Positions 8,184 to 18,200 of a DNA stretch of 64,000 nucleotides are shown here, piece after piece. The notes beneath the pieces were generated by a model. It worked only from the letters and a program-made list of their open reading frames with translations, was not told the DNA's origin and searched no databases. The position numbers and the translations under genes were made by a program. The stretch spans positions 1 through 64,000 of the forward strand of contig JAFGKD010000078.1 in NCBI GenBank assembly GCA_016928775.1, read 5' to 3'. The DNA is from Candidatus Zhuqueibacterota bacterium (GTDB taxonomy: Bacteria; Zhuqueibacterota; Zhuqueibacteria; Residuimicrobiales; Krinioviventaceae). The stretch's first letter is position 1, and each line of letters begins with the position of its first letter.

Positions 8184-10433
8184 ATGAAAAGCGGAATGCG
8201 GCTGCTCTTGATCTTCACCATCGTCACTGTGCAGGCCAAAGAACCTGTGGATTATGTCAATCCCGACATCGGAGGGATCAGTCACCTTTTGGTACCGACG
8301 TATCATACCGTACATGTGCCCAACAGTATGTTGCGGTTTAATCCCGTCAAATCGCCCGGCATTTCCGATCATTACCTCGCATCCAGGATTTACGGCTTGC
8401 CGATCAATTTTCCCGGCCATCGGCAAAAGCCGGTGATGTCCATCATGCCGCTGCTCGGCAACCTGATCGTCGATCTTGACGTCGTTGCTTCGGATTACGA
8501 CCACGATTTTGAAACCGTCACACCTTATTATTATGCGGTCTTGCTGGAAGAAAACGAGATTTATGCTGAATTTACCCCATCCCAACGGTCGGCAGTTTAC
8601 CGATTTACCTTTCCGGAAAGCGCTCCCGCCCACATCATCATCCGCGGTGAAGATCAGGTTGAGATGACAATTATCGACGACAAAACAGTCGCCGCATCAG
8701 AGCTCATCAACGGGACGCGTTTGTTTGCCCTTTTGACATTCGACCACCCGTTTAAAGCTTTCGGCAGTTTTGACGACAATGACATCAACAAAAACCAAAA
8801 AAACGTCGCTGGCAATAATTCGGGTCTCACTGTCTCTTTTGATCTGCCCGACAAAGTCCTGCAGATTTATTACGGCATTTCTTACATCAGCGTTGAGCAG
8901 GCGCGCGCCAATCTCGCAGAGATTGTCGACCAATCCTTCGAAACCGTCAAGCACAACGGGCGCACGCTGTGGAATCAAACCCTGGGTCAAATTCGCGTTA
9001 GCGGTGGCACCGAGGAGCAAAAAACTGTCTTTTACACTGCCTTTTATCGAACCTTTGAGCGCATGGTGAATATCACTGAGGATGGACATTACTATAGCGC
9101 TTATGACGGCAAAATCCATCAGGATGACCGCCCCTTTTATGTGGATGACTGGAGCTGGGACTCGTACCGGGCGCATCATCCCCTGCGTCTTTTTCTTGCC
9201 CCTGATCAACAGGCGGATATGATCCAATCATACGTGCGCATGTACGAACAGAGCGGCTGGATGCCTTCATTTCCGCAAGTGTATGGTGACATGGGTGGCA
9301 TGATCGGTTTTCATCAAGCCGCTATCGTGGCCGATGCCTGGTTCAAGGGCATCAGGAATTTTGACATCAATACCGCCTACGACGGTTTGTTAAAGAACGC
9401 CAAACAGGGTGCCATGCTGCCCTGGCGCGAAGGAGCAACAACAGCGCTTGGCGATTTTTATCGCGAGCATGGTTATTTCCCTGCCCTCGATCCCGGCGCC
9501 CCCGATCCCGTGCCGGAAGTGAATGTATTCGAAAAACGTCAATCCGTTGCCGTCACGCTCGAGCATGCTTACGATGATTGGTGTCTGGCACAATTGGCCG
9601 GCTCACTTGGCAAGGAAGAGGATCGCGATATGCTGCTCAAACGCGGCAAAAATTATATGAATGTTTACAATCCGGCCACCGGATTTATGTCGCCCAAACG
9701 TCAGGATGGCACCTGGGTCGAGCCATTCGATCCGATCAAATCCGCCGGCCCCGGATGTCGTGAGTATTTCGCCGAGGTCAGCTCATATACCTATTCCTTT
9801 CATGTTCAACACGATGTTGCCGGGCTGATGACCCTGATGGGCGGAGCGCAGGCATTTGTCGCGCGCTTGAATCAGCTTTACGAAACACCCATGTACGGCT
9901 ATTGCCGCTGGCATCAAACCGCCGACATTCCGGACGGCACCGGCATGGTTGGTCAATTTGTCATGGGCAATGAGCAAAGTTTTCACATCCCCTATCTTTA
10001 CGTCTATGCCGGCGAGGCATGGCGAACACAAAAGCGGCTGCGCATGTTGATGGATACGTGGTTCCGCAATGATCTCATGGGCATCTGCGGCGACGAAGAT
10101 GGCGGCGCCATGAGTGCCTGGACCATCTTTTCCGCCATGGGATTTTATCCCGTGACACCCGGGAAACCGATATACGTCATTGGCACGCCGCTATTTGAAG
10201 AGATGTCAATTCAATTGCCAAATGGCAGCAGTTTTGTCGTTCGCGCTTTTAACAATTCAGCGCAGAACAAGTATATCCAGTCGGCAAAATTGAACGGAGT
10301 ACCATTGAACAAAGCGTGGCTGACACACGACGATATTGTCAACGGTGGTGTCTTGATCTTTGAGATGGGACCGCGGCCAAACAAGGAATGGGGTGGGGCT
10401 GAGCCGCCGCCATCATTTGATTTTTCGAAATAG
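8184..10433 (+). CDS. Exported GH92 alpha-mannosidase
   Basis: A 749-residue protein of glycoside hydrolase family 92, calcium-dependent exo-alpha-mannosidases that mostly act on alpha-1,2/1,3/1,6 links of N-glycans and mannans. The start is taken at ATG 8184, with GAGGG at 8174-8178, rather than at a TTG at 8172. A short signal peptide ends near VQA. The mature protein begins DYVNPDIGG, the usual GH92 N-terminus. Other family signatures are DDWSWDSYRAHHPL in the middle, GNEQSFHIPYLY near 595, and GDEDGGAMSAWTIFSAMGFY with the following YVIGTPLFEE near 645. Length is normal. It stands alone next to a divergent oxidoreductase operon. Family assignment is firm; linkage specificity cannot be read here. 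Confidence 0.93.
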   Translation: MKSGMRLLLIFTIVTVQAKEPVDYVNPDIGGISHLLVPTYHTVHVPNSMLRFNPVKSPGISDHYLASRIYGLPINFPGHRQKPVMSIMPLLGNLIVDLDVVASDYDHDFETVTPYYYAVLLEENEIYAEFTPSQRSAVYRFTFPESAPAHIIIRGEDQVEMTIIDDKTVAASELINGTRLFALLTFDHPFKAFGSFDDNDINKNQKNVAGNNSGLTVSFDLPDKVLQIYYGISYISVEQARANLAEIVDQSFETVKHNGRTLWNQTLGQIRVSGGTEEQKTVFYTAFYRTFERMVNITEDGHYYSAYDGKIHQDDRPFYVDDWSWDSYRAHHPLRLFLAPDQQADMIQSYVRMYEQSGWMPSFPQVYGDMGGMIGFHQAAIVADAWFKGIRNFDINTAYDGLLKNAKQGAMLPWREGATTALGDFYREHGYFPALDPGAPDPVPEVNVFEKRQSVAVTLEHAYDDWCLAQLAGSLGKEEDRDMLLKRGKNYMNVYNPATGFMSPKRQDGTWVEPFDPIKSAGPGCREYFAEVSSYTYSFHVQHDVAGLMTLMGGAQAFVARLNQLYETPMYGYCRWHQTADIPDGTGMVGQFVMGNEQSFHIPYLYVYAGEAWRTQKRLRMLMDTWFRNDLMGICGDEDGGAMSAWTIFSAMGFYPVTPGKPIYVIGTPLFEEMSIQLPNGSSFVVRAFNNSAQNKYIQSAKLNGVPLNKAWLTHDDIVNGGVLIFEMGPRPNKEWGGAEPPPSFDFSK

Positions 10434-10485
10434 TGAATATCAGCGATGGATTTCGACGTTTTGTCGAGGTCTGATTGTCAATCGA

Positions 10486-11430
10486 TCAAAAATATCCCAA
10501 ACTCTTGAGCACATAAATCCCTGCGGATATGGTGATCATTGACGTTATCGTCGAGACCAGGACAATATTGCCGGCCAGGCGTCCGTTGCTGCCCAGCGCA
10601 TGCGCCATGATATAGCTGGCGATAGCTGTTGGGGCGGCAAAAAGAAAATAGAGAATGCCCAGATCTTCACCGCGAAAACCCAGCAAAACAGCGACACTTG
10701 TGCCCAACAACGGCATGATAATAATCTTGATCATTGTGGCCATAATACTCAAGGTGCGATCCTGGCGGACGCTGGAAAAACTCAGAGAGCTGCCAATACC
10801 GATGAGTGCCAGCGGCAATGTTAAATCGGCTAAATAGTCGATCGTTTGGGTGACAACAGAGTGTATCGGGATTTGAAAAATCGAAAACGGCAACGCCAGA
10901 ACCGCTGCCAGGATCAGTGGATTTGTAACGATTTGAAGGGCTATTTTTTGTGGATTCGTGGATCTTTCGCGATGCATGGGTACAGTCAGTGCGATAATGG
11001 AGAGAATGTTGTAAAGCGGCATAATGACCGCCAGGACCAATGCACCCTTTGCCAGGGCTTCGGCGCCAAAAGCATTGCTGATCAGGGCCAGACCGAGAAT
11101 GGCAAAATTGCCGCGAAAAGAACCCTGAATAAAAGCGCCTTGATCGGCACCATTCCTGCACATAAAAAGCGAAACAATCCATGCAAAAGCAAACATAAAA
11201 CATAACGCACCAATTACGAACAAAATCTGATACAGATTAAAAATCTTTTCAATGGGAATAGCAGACAGCTTTTGAAAAAGCAGGGCCGGCATCGCCACGT
11301 TAAAAACCATCCTGGAGGTGATCCGACTGAACGAGTCGTCGATAATATTGTGACGGCGCAGCAACACTCCCAGAAAAACAATGATAAATACCGGCGCAAC
11401 AATTGTCCCTGAGAATATGAGATTTTGCAT
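10486..11430 (-). CDS. AEC-family (auxin efflux carrier-like) transporter
   Basis: A 314-residue inner-membrane protein with about ten hydrophobic helices arranged as two five-helix halves, as in the AEC branch of the bile/arsenite/riboflavin superfamily. Visible family features are the N-terminal FIIVFLGVLLRR with a following FNVAMPALLF, and the crossover-like SFRGNFAILGL. The second half carries LALIGIGSSLSF. Bacterial members export or exchange organic acids such as malate or malonate; the substrate here is unknown. It begins with ATG after GGAAAG. It converges on the GH92 gene (52 bases between the stops) and has no co-directional partner close by. Confidence 0.88.
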   Translation of the reverse strand: MQNLIFSGTIVAPVFIIVFLGVLLRRHNIIDDSFSRITSRMVFNVAMPALLFQKLSAIPIEKIFNLYQILFVIGALCFMFAFAWIVSLFMCRNGADQGAFIQGSFRGNFAILGLALISNAFGAEALAKGALVLAVIMPLYNILSIIALTVPMHRERSTNPQKIALQIVTNPLILAAVLALPFSIFQIPIHSVVTQTIDYLADLTLPLALIGIGSSLSFSSVRQDRTLSIMATMIKIIIMPLLGTSVAVLLGFRGEDLGILYFLFAAPTAIASYIMAHALGSNGRLAGNIVLVSTITSMITISAGIYVLKSLGYF

Positions 11431-11528
11431 ATGTTTACACTTTCCGAGCTGGGTTGAGGTTTTGGGGTATGGGGGATAGACCGTTGTATTACATATCTAT
11501 AACATCGTGTTTTTTTAGCAAAGTTTAC

Positions 11529-11656
11529 AAGCCACGGATTTTCACGGATGAAACACAGATCATATCATTCATTTTAAGCCTTTTTAACCTCCAGCCCCAA
11601 AACTTTCTTGAAGCAAAGCCGAAAAATCCGTGCTCATCCGTGTTCATCCGTGGCTT
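11529..11656 (+). repeat. Dispersed MITE-like repeat, copy C (complete, 128 bp)
   Basis: Same length and layout as copy B. The left end is AAGCCACGGAT plus a second CACGGATGA (11529-11551); the right end (11634-11656) is its imperfect reverse complement, ending ATCCGTGGCTT. An AACATCGTG plus T-run block precedes it (from about 11501), and TTGGC plus a GCGGCCAAAGGCCGC hairpin follows (11662-11685). The unit ends three bases short of the exbD stop codon, so it could form part of the 3' end of the exbBD transcript. Confidence 0.88.
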
Positions 11657-11688
11657 GTAATTTGGCTGCGGCCAAAGGCCGCGCCGTG

Positions 11689-12096
11689 TTACTGCTCCCC
11701 TTCCACACGGGTGCCGATGACAATTTTCGTCAAACCGCTGCGCTTGGCGATGTCCATGATTTGGACGATGAAACCATGTTCGGCTTTTTTATCCGCTTTG
11801 AGCACCAGGGTTTTTTCTTTTATATTGGGTATCATGTTTTCTATTTCTGATCCTAAATTTTCCAAACTGACTTGCTTGTCCCCCAAAAAAATCACCTCAT
11901 CTTCCGATATGTGGATGACAAGATTTTCAAGACGCGCGACTTCTTTGGACTGGATGGTTGGCAGCTCCAGTTTCATCCCTGGCTGCTCGATAAAGCTCGA
12001 TGATACCATAAAAAAGATGAGCAAGATAAACAGCACGTCAATAAGTGATGTGATGTTTATCATCGTGCGTCGGCGTTTTTTTTCCTTGAATTGCAT
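11689..12096 (-). CDS. exbD: ExbD/TolR-family proton-channel subunit
   Basis: A 135-residue protein with a basic cytoplasmic start (EKKRRR), one transmembrane helix (about 13-33) and a periplasmic domain, the ExbD/TolR pattern. The essential membrane aspartate is D20 in TSLIDVLFILLIFFM. With ExbB it forms a proton-driven motor that energises outer-membrane processes. Its ATG overlaps the exbB stop by one base (TGATG), so the two are translationally coupled. No tonB gene follows; the downstream side is repeat copy C. In this window the nearest energy-consuming systems are the type IX secretion genes just upstream and the TonB-dependent receptor near 40 kb. Sequence alone cannot separate ExbD from TolR function. 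Confidence 0.92.
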   Translation of the reverse strand: MQFKEKKRRRTMINITSLIDVLFILLIFFMVSSSFIEQPGMKLELPTIQSKEVARLENLVIHISEDEVIFLGDKQVSLENLGSEIENMIPNIKEKTLVLKADKKAEHGFIVQIMDIAKRSGLTKIVIGTRVEGEQ

Positions 12097-12707
12097 CAGA
12101 GTCGGCGGATTTTTTGTAAAAGTTTGGTCGTATACTTTTCGATATCAAGGATATAATTCTCCGCCACATTTGAAAAATAGTTATACATAATGAGCGCAAG
12201 AATGCCGATGACGAGGCCGGTGGCTGTGGTGATCAATGCCTCTGATATGCCGCCGGCCAACAGACTCGCTTGACCGGTTCCCTGTTGCGAAATCACGGTG
12301 AAAACCTTTATCATACCCAGGACAGTTCCGAGCAATCCCAGCAGCGGTGCAATGCCGGCAATGGTTTCGAGTGCGGGCAAGCCTCTCTCCAGCGATCGCA
12401 CCTCCTGACGCCCCTGATCCACTAACAATTCACGCACCTCCTCGGCAGACAGATCGCGGTTTTGCAAGCCGGTTAATATGATATTGGCAAATGCTCCCGA
12501 ATTTTTCTCGCACATACGGCTCGCCAACTTTATGTCGTCAACGCTGTTTAGTTCTTCAACAACTCGAACAATCTCCGGGATGAGCACTTTGTTGCGGCGC
12601 AAGCCTAACGCGCGCTCAATGACAATGGCCAGTGCTAAAATAGACGCCAATAAAAGCGGAATCATAATAATTCCACCACGAGCCAGGTATGCGTAAACGT
12701 CAGTCAT
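12096..12707 (-). CDS. exbB: MotA/TolQ/ExbB-family proton-channel protein
   Basis: A 203-residue inner-membrane protein from the ATG at 12707. A longer in-frame version reaching 12773 adds a hydrophobic stretch unlike the family. It has the three-helix ExbB/TolQ layout: helix 1 at the N-terminus (GGIIMIPLLLASILALAIVIERALGL), a cytoplasmic loop, then helices 2 and 3. The helix 2 signature is PALETIAGIAPLLGLLGTVLG and helix 3 is EALITTATGLVIGILALI. It is the stator-like partner of ExbD, converting proton flow to motion of an energy-transducing protein. It lies in the same orientation as, and downstream of, the PorU-PorV block, beyond the 379-residue outer-membrane-like protein. Confidence 0.92.
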   Translation of the reverse strand: MTDVYAYLARGGIIMIPLLLASILALAIVIERALGLRRNKVLIPEIVRVVEELNSVDDIKLASRMCEKNSGAFANIILTGLQNRDLSAEEVRELLVDQGRQEVRSLERGLPALETIAGIAPLLGLLGTVLGMIKVFTVISQQGTGQASLLAGGISEALITTATGLVIGILALIMYNYFSNVAENYILDIEKYTTKLLQKIRRL

Positions 12708-12841
12708 AAATATTATTTTTCGATGAAAGTTTACAATTTTGAAAAAGATAACCACTATTTGATAAAAGGGCAAGTGTTTTCACAGCGCATCGCAAGAACG
12801 GCCAGCATTACAACCTTGGCAGGGGAAAAAATTGGGTATAT

Positions 12842-12874
12842 AAAAAAAGCCTTTGCTTTGTCGCAGAGGCTTTT
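12842..12874 (-). terminator. Rho-independent terminator after the 379-residue OMP-like gene
   Basis: AAAAGCCTTTGC (12845-12856) pairs with GCAGAGGCTTTT (12863-12874) around a 6-base loop, with one G-T pair. On the minus strand the hairpin is followed by a run of seven Ts. It lies 27 bases past the stop of the minus-strand gene at 12901-14040, so exbBD is probably transcribed separately from a promoter in 12708-12840. Confidence 0.8.
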
Positions 12875-12900
12875 ACTGTTCTCAAACTTTTGATGTTATT

Positions 12901-14040
12901 TCATTGTGATGGTGGCGTGACATTTTCCCGTTCTGCCTTTTCTTTTCGAAGCCGCTCCAGTTCTGCTTTTGATTTTTCTGTTTTTTGCATTTCCCGTTTG
13001 AGTTGCACGTACAGGCTTTTTGTTTTCACTTCTTGTTGTCTCTCAACCGATGTCTTGTGCATATCGTACACAGTCGGCAATATTTGGAATTTTAGTCCTA
13101 AATTGATACGCCAGCCTGGAAAGCTTGGCATTCCGGGCAGATGCGGTGTAAATCGCTCGGTTGAGTTGTTAGCTGGCGACAGTCTCAAGTCCGCGTTGCT
13201 GAACAGATAAAATCGATGATCCGGTTTGTAGACAAAGCTGACATTCATGTAGAAATAATTCTCTCGACTGGCGGCGCCGACAGGCGGTCTCACAAGCCAT
13301 GCCAAACCATAAAACTCGAGACCATATTCAAAATTCCTGGTTGGGAATTGAATGCCTGTCGCGTAGTGGATCGACTGACTCATTGCATCGACTTTGCCGA
13401 GTTCGGGCGGTTCCACTTCAGTCAATTGTGTTCCTCGGTCGTTGTAGTTCCAATAGCCAAGGTTCGCATGTATACGGAAATCATTCTCCAGATTGGGATT
13501 GGCATATCGATAGGTGAGCAAACCGGTCAGGCCAAATTCAAACTTGCCCGCCGTATAGTCCTCAAAAATCACATTATGCTTTTTCCCGGTCGGAAACCGC
13601 ATACCGAGATCAAAGCCAAGCCAGATAGGCTGTTTTTCAACCTTGTAATTGCCAAATTTTATATTTAAAAAAGAATCCCATAAAATTTGCGGATCTTCCG
13701 AGTAATCATCTTTTAATTTGTGTGCGTCTTGATAGAGAATTGGTGTCAACGAGACATCACCATGGGTGTTGAAACCATAATTGAGATTTGCCAGAGCTCG
13801 AACGACCCAGATGTTTGTCTTGTTATCCGGATTGTCGTCGGCATAAGGGCTTTTCTTTCCCCAGAAGCGAAGATTTGCTGCAGTCGTCAAATGTCCGGCG
13901 CGTGTCGTATATGCGGCTTTTGTATGTGGTAGCCCGCGCGCATTGTTCACCACGGCGGCGTAGCTTTGTCCGCACAGCAAAAGAGCCAGGCCGGCAAGCA
14001 ACAGCTGCACGATTTTTTTGGATCCCTCAAGCGTCGTCAT
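12901..14040 (-). CDS. Outer-membrane-like protein with C-terminal coiled coil, unknown family
   Basis: A 379-residue protein I do not recognise by family. A signal peptide covers about 1-28 (KKIVQLLLAGLALLLCGQSYA). Residues 30-315 are rich in alternating aromatic/polar stretches with turns (RFWGKKSPYADDNPDNKTN, FPTGKKHNVIFED, YRYANPNLENDFRIHANLGY). This suggests an outer-membrane beta-barrel of the transporter/MetA-pathway-phenol-like kind. The last 55 residues are a highly charged Lys/Glu/Arg segment with heptad-like spacing (ELERLRKEKAERE), probably a coiled coil. A barrel followed by such a tail is unusual. AAGGATAG precedes the ATG. It lies between PorV and ExbB on the same strand and ends with its own terminator. 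A role in secretion is possible but not shown. Confidence 0.7.
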   Translation of the reverse strand: MTTLEGSKKIVQLLLAGLALLLCGQSYAAVVNNARGLPHTKAAYTTRAGHLTTAANLRFWGKKSPYADDNPDNKTNIWVVRALANLNYGFNTHGDVSLTPILYQDAHKLKDDYSEDPQILWDSFLNIKFGNYKVEKQPIWLGFDLGMRFPTGKKHNVIFEDYTAGKFEFGLTGLLTYRYANPNLENDFRIHANLGYWNYNDRGTQLTEVEPPELGKVDAMSQSIHYATGIQFPTRNFEYGLEFYGLAWLVRPPVGAASRENYFYMNVSFVYKPDHRFYLFSNADLRLSPANNSTERFTPHLPGMPSFPGWRINLGLKFQILPTVYDMHKTSVERQQEVKTKSLYVQLKREMQKTEKSKAELERLRKEKAERENVTPPSQ

Positions 14041-14205
14041 TTGACTATCCTTTCCGTATCTTGGAGGTTAGCAAAGTGTCAACAAAACGATTTGAATATT
14101 GATGATTAACGAACTGCTCTACAATTCAGCCACCACACAATAAACCCCAACCCTGCCTTGAATATAACAATTCTGCTGATAAAAATCTTCTGGAAATACC
14201 GTTTT

Positions 14206-15213
14206 TTATAATCTGATTGAACAGCTGATTCGGTGGACATCTTCGAAGGCATTATTGACAAACGCATAGTCAACGAAAAAACGACGCCAGTTGAGGCCTG
14301 CGCCGGTCGTCATGCCATTCTCATTTTTGCCAATTCTCACAGCTATTCCTTTGATTGCAAATTCAATGCCACTTAAATGCTGCTTTTCATACTTTTCATG
14401 ATACGTATAGTAAATATTAACGGATGCATTCGAAAACCAAAGCGCCTGGGAATACGCCATCCCGAACATCAGTGTCTGCTTGACATAATCTTCATGTTTT
14501 GTGTTCCAGATGATCGCCGTTTTGGTCATGTCCAAAAATGACAAGCCAAAAGATAAATCTCCGAGCTGTCGCTGGTTAACCAAAGTTCCCAGGTTGAATT
14601 TAATCATCATCCCGGCATCAACGCCAATGCCGGAGGCGGACGCACCGCCCAGTTTGTGACGTAACAATTTAAAATTAATGCCAAACGGCATGGTCATGGG
14701 CAAATCTCCATACCACCAGCCGAGCGGCAAAATAGACTCTAGAGTTTTGGCGAAAGAAAAATAAAATACATCTTCCACATCTTCAAAATAGCCGAGCGCT
14801 GTGCCATCCGGGCGTAGCGTCAAATCTTTGTTGCGTTCGGCAAAAGATGCGCCTTTGAGCTCAGGATAAATTGGAATATCATCAACAGCAAAGCGCGTCC
14901 AGTTAAAGGCAATGACACCACCACCGTGCATTGGATAAACGCCACCGAGATAGTTATAATTTGCCATGGGTTCCAGAAAACTGCCAAAGGTTGGTGCATA
15001 CATAAAGTTGAGATGCGGTTTTTCCAGCAGGCCCAGGGATGAAGGATTGTAGAAAAAAGTTTCTCCGGTACTGCTGAGCGCGGCAGCGGCGCCACCAAGG
15101 GCCAATGGCCTGGCGCCAACGCCAAGCTCCATGGATGCGCCAGCATAGCGACCCTGGGCGAGAGCATACTCACCAAGCAGGAGGAAGAGGATAGTATATA
15201 ATATCTTTTTCAA
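14206..15213 (-). CDS. porV: PorV/PorQ-family outer-membrane protein of the type IX secretion system
   Basis: A 335-residue protein of the PorV/PorQ (UPF0164, FadL-like barrel) family. A signal peptide of 19 residues ends at ALA|Q. The mature start GRYAGASMELGVGARPLALGGA and the following ETFFYNPSSLG are the family hallmarks. In Bacteroidota PorV shuttles cargo from the SprA translocon to the PorU sortase. The start codon is TTG, with AGGG five bases before it inside the end of porU; only 7 bases separate it from the porU stop, so the two form an operon. Whether it is the PorV or PorQ orthologue cannot be decided here; the porU linkage favours PorV. Confidence 0.85.
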   Translation of the reverse strand: MKKILYTILFLLLGEYALAQGRYAGASMELGVGARPLALGGAAAALSSTGETFFYNPSSLGLLEKPHLNFMYAPTFGSFLEPMANYNYLGGVYPMHGGGVIAFNWTRFAVDDIPIYPELKGASFAERNKDLTLRPDGTALGYFEDVEDVFYFSFAKTLESILPLGWWYGDLPMTMPFGINFKLLRHKLGGASASGIGVDAGMMIKFNLGTLVNQRQLGDLSFGLSFLDMTKTAIIWNTKHEDYVKQTLMFGMAYSQALWFSNASVNIYYTYHEKYEKQHLSGIEFAIKGIAVRIGKNENGMTTGAGLNWRRFFVDYAFVNNAFEDVHRISCSIRL

Positions 15214-15220
15214 GTTGGCC

Positions 15221-18200
15221 CTATTGAATTTTTGCGATTTTTCCGGTCACGGTTTTTGTTGTATTATCCGATCGGGCAGCCAGGCGGTAGAAATAGACGC
15301 CATTTGCCACCTCAAAGCCCTCTGCATCCGTGCCATCCCAGTAAATTTCGTGATAATCAGCGCTTAAAGGATTGGGATCATCAAACACAGACGAAGAATC
15401 GAATTGCCGAATGAGTCGACCCGATGCGGTGAACAGTTTGAGCGACATATCGTCAACCGGACTGGTAAAGATATATATGAATCGAGTTTCTTGTTCGAAA
15501 GGATTGGGATAGTTGCCCAGCATGTGAATATCAAACTGATTGGCCACGCGGAACATGAACTCGAAACGTTCACTATAGTTGCGGTTGCAATCCGCTGCCC
15601 GCACCGACAGGAGCTGATCACCGGGCAAAAGCTGGGGATTGTAGCTTATCAAAATTTGATTACCGTCGATGATCGAATCCGGTAACGCAAGCTCGGTCTC
15701 ATCGACGGTCTTGCCATTCATAATGATCTCCAAATGATCCGTCGAAATATCAACACCATTTGCATCCTGCAGGCGAATACCAATTCTTGGTTCGCGGCTC
15801 GCCCATTTGCCGGGCACATAAGGTTGACCATCAATGGCGATTGAAACTTGCGGTGGTGTCAAATCAACGGCGTTCAGCAAGGCGACCGGACCAATGTCCG
15901 GTAATTCGGCATAGAGTTTATCCGGTTCCTTTTGTGTGTCGCATTTGATCCATTTTTTTGTTTGCCTGGAGAAGCGGAAAAGATGTGATGCCGTAACTGT
16001 TGAATCATTGGATATACTATCCGCATTGATGCTCAAAATGAATGTTGCAGCCTTGTCCAAATCAGCAGTTGGTGCTAACAGTTGCACGTTATAGGCCGGT
16101 GTACCGGCGATATAGGTGTAGGCAGGCTGCTGGATAATTTTGACCTCCTCAAGGGTGTCGATCAAAATTGCCGAATTTGCTGCCAAAGCGCCGATAGGCA
16201 GCTCCAGGGACATCCGGTCATCAAACCTAAGACTGGTGGTTTTGTGACCATTGAGTAAAAAGCCGGTTGACGTACACTGGAAAATGGACGGTGACAGGGT
16301 TTTGACAAGAACATTGTTGTCGCGATTTTTTTCCCGCATTGTCGAATCCGGATCAAGGGTGATACGCAATGTTAATGGCCCGGGAGCGGGCGCATAATGA
16401 TAGCTGCTCTTTATGGAGGCAAAAGCGTCAATATCGACGGTATCATGTCCTATGATCTGCCAGGACTCATCCTGATTTTTATACTCGTAGCAGACGGGCA
16501 TGCGCGTAACATCGTTGCTGTTTGTATTATGAATCGTCGCCTCCAGGTACACCAGATCGCGACCAGTGAAAACGATGTCTTGCTGATCAATGGCAACATC
16601 AACATCAAAATTAATATAGTGCTTATATAAAGGACTGGCGTGCACATTGCCATTTTCATCCAGCGCATAGAAATAGTAGGAAAACTGAAATCCTGTCCAC
16701 GCGACTTTGACCGCACGGGTGGTTTTATACCAATCATTGCCGACAGGGCTCAACGTCAGGGAGTCATTCAGCGTCAAGCACCATACATGTTGCAGTGGCG
16801 ATCGGCTTCGAATATGGGTGAAAAAGTACAAACTGTCATCCGGCGTCGGTGACACATACGCTGAATCAAATACCGCTCCTTTCAAAGAGATGGCAATTGA
16901 GCCGTGGCTGCGATTATTGCCAAAATCATCCGAACCATAAAATCGGACAAGGCCCGACTCGCCGGCAAAGTTTTCATCGATTTCCAATGTTGCCGAAGCG
17001 GTGCCATTTGAAAACGTGACGGGATTCTGAGAGACCGTTTTTTTTACGCTATCTTCTACACTAAAACTGCCGAAACCTTGCTGAAATCCCAAAACCGTTG
17101 ATGCATTAACGGATTCCCCCTTGAGTAAAATCGGATTATCGACATGCAGGGTTACTTGACGTTCCGGCAGGCGGATTCGTGTCGCCGGATCTCCCAGCAA
17201 ATGGTACTGATTGACTTGTGAAATCGCCTGGGACGTTTTATAGTGCGCCAGATAGGCAATTTTTCCAGCGGTGATCATATCACCGAGCGTGGAGCCGGTA
17301 TTCGATTTAAATTGTTTGACGATTTCGGTTTGCAGAAAATAATCATTCCATTCCCAGCCCACGCCGCTCGCCCCCAACATCGCAATGGCGCCATCACCTT
17401 CGGTGAATAACAAGGCATCAGCCAATGACTGTTCCCGATTCGGATCTTCAAATGCACCGGTGTAGCAGGTCATGCTGAGAATGAATGGCAACTTGCCCTG
17501 CGTATAAAAGCGGCTCACATCTTCAAGCCGCAGCAAGTTGTTATCAGCCCAGATTGCACCGCCGCCGTGGCCATGGAATGTGATGAAACTGCACCCCAAA
17601 TCGATGTAATCGAGCAGGTCGCTTGTGCTGCCAAAATATGGATCGTTATCCAGGGACTTGTCTTTGAGAGAAAAAAGCAGGCGTGTTTCAAATTGCGGTG
17701 GGATAATTTTTGACAATGCAATGCCTTGAGAACGAAACGTCGCGCCATTTCCACCGATAATGAGGAACCGATTCGGCCAATCTCCACCCGGAGCAGATGT
17801 CTCATAATTGACGATCTTGGATATCATGATATCAAGCTCTTCAACGGATTGAATTGGCAGACGACCAATATTGATATCAGGAATTTCATCGTTTCCGGAG
17901 ATGAGCGAATACCAAAAATCGCTGGCGGCTGAGCCGTAACTCATTGTTTGACGCATGTGCACCGGAATATAATCGAGCGTATCACCCGTTGCTGATGTTT
18001 GGGTATAGCAGCCATCTCCAACCAAAAATACATGCTGCAGTCGCGGCTCCGGCCACTGTTCGTATGCCCACTTGATAAAGTCGCGAATTGCATAAGAGCT
18101 CACATGACCGTGGGAAAATTCGTCATATATATCCTGGACATTGACTTTCAACACCTGATAACCCTGGGATTGACGCAATTGAATGAGCTGATCAAAAGCC

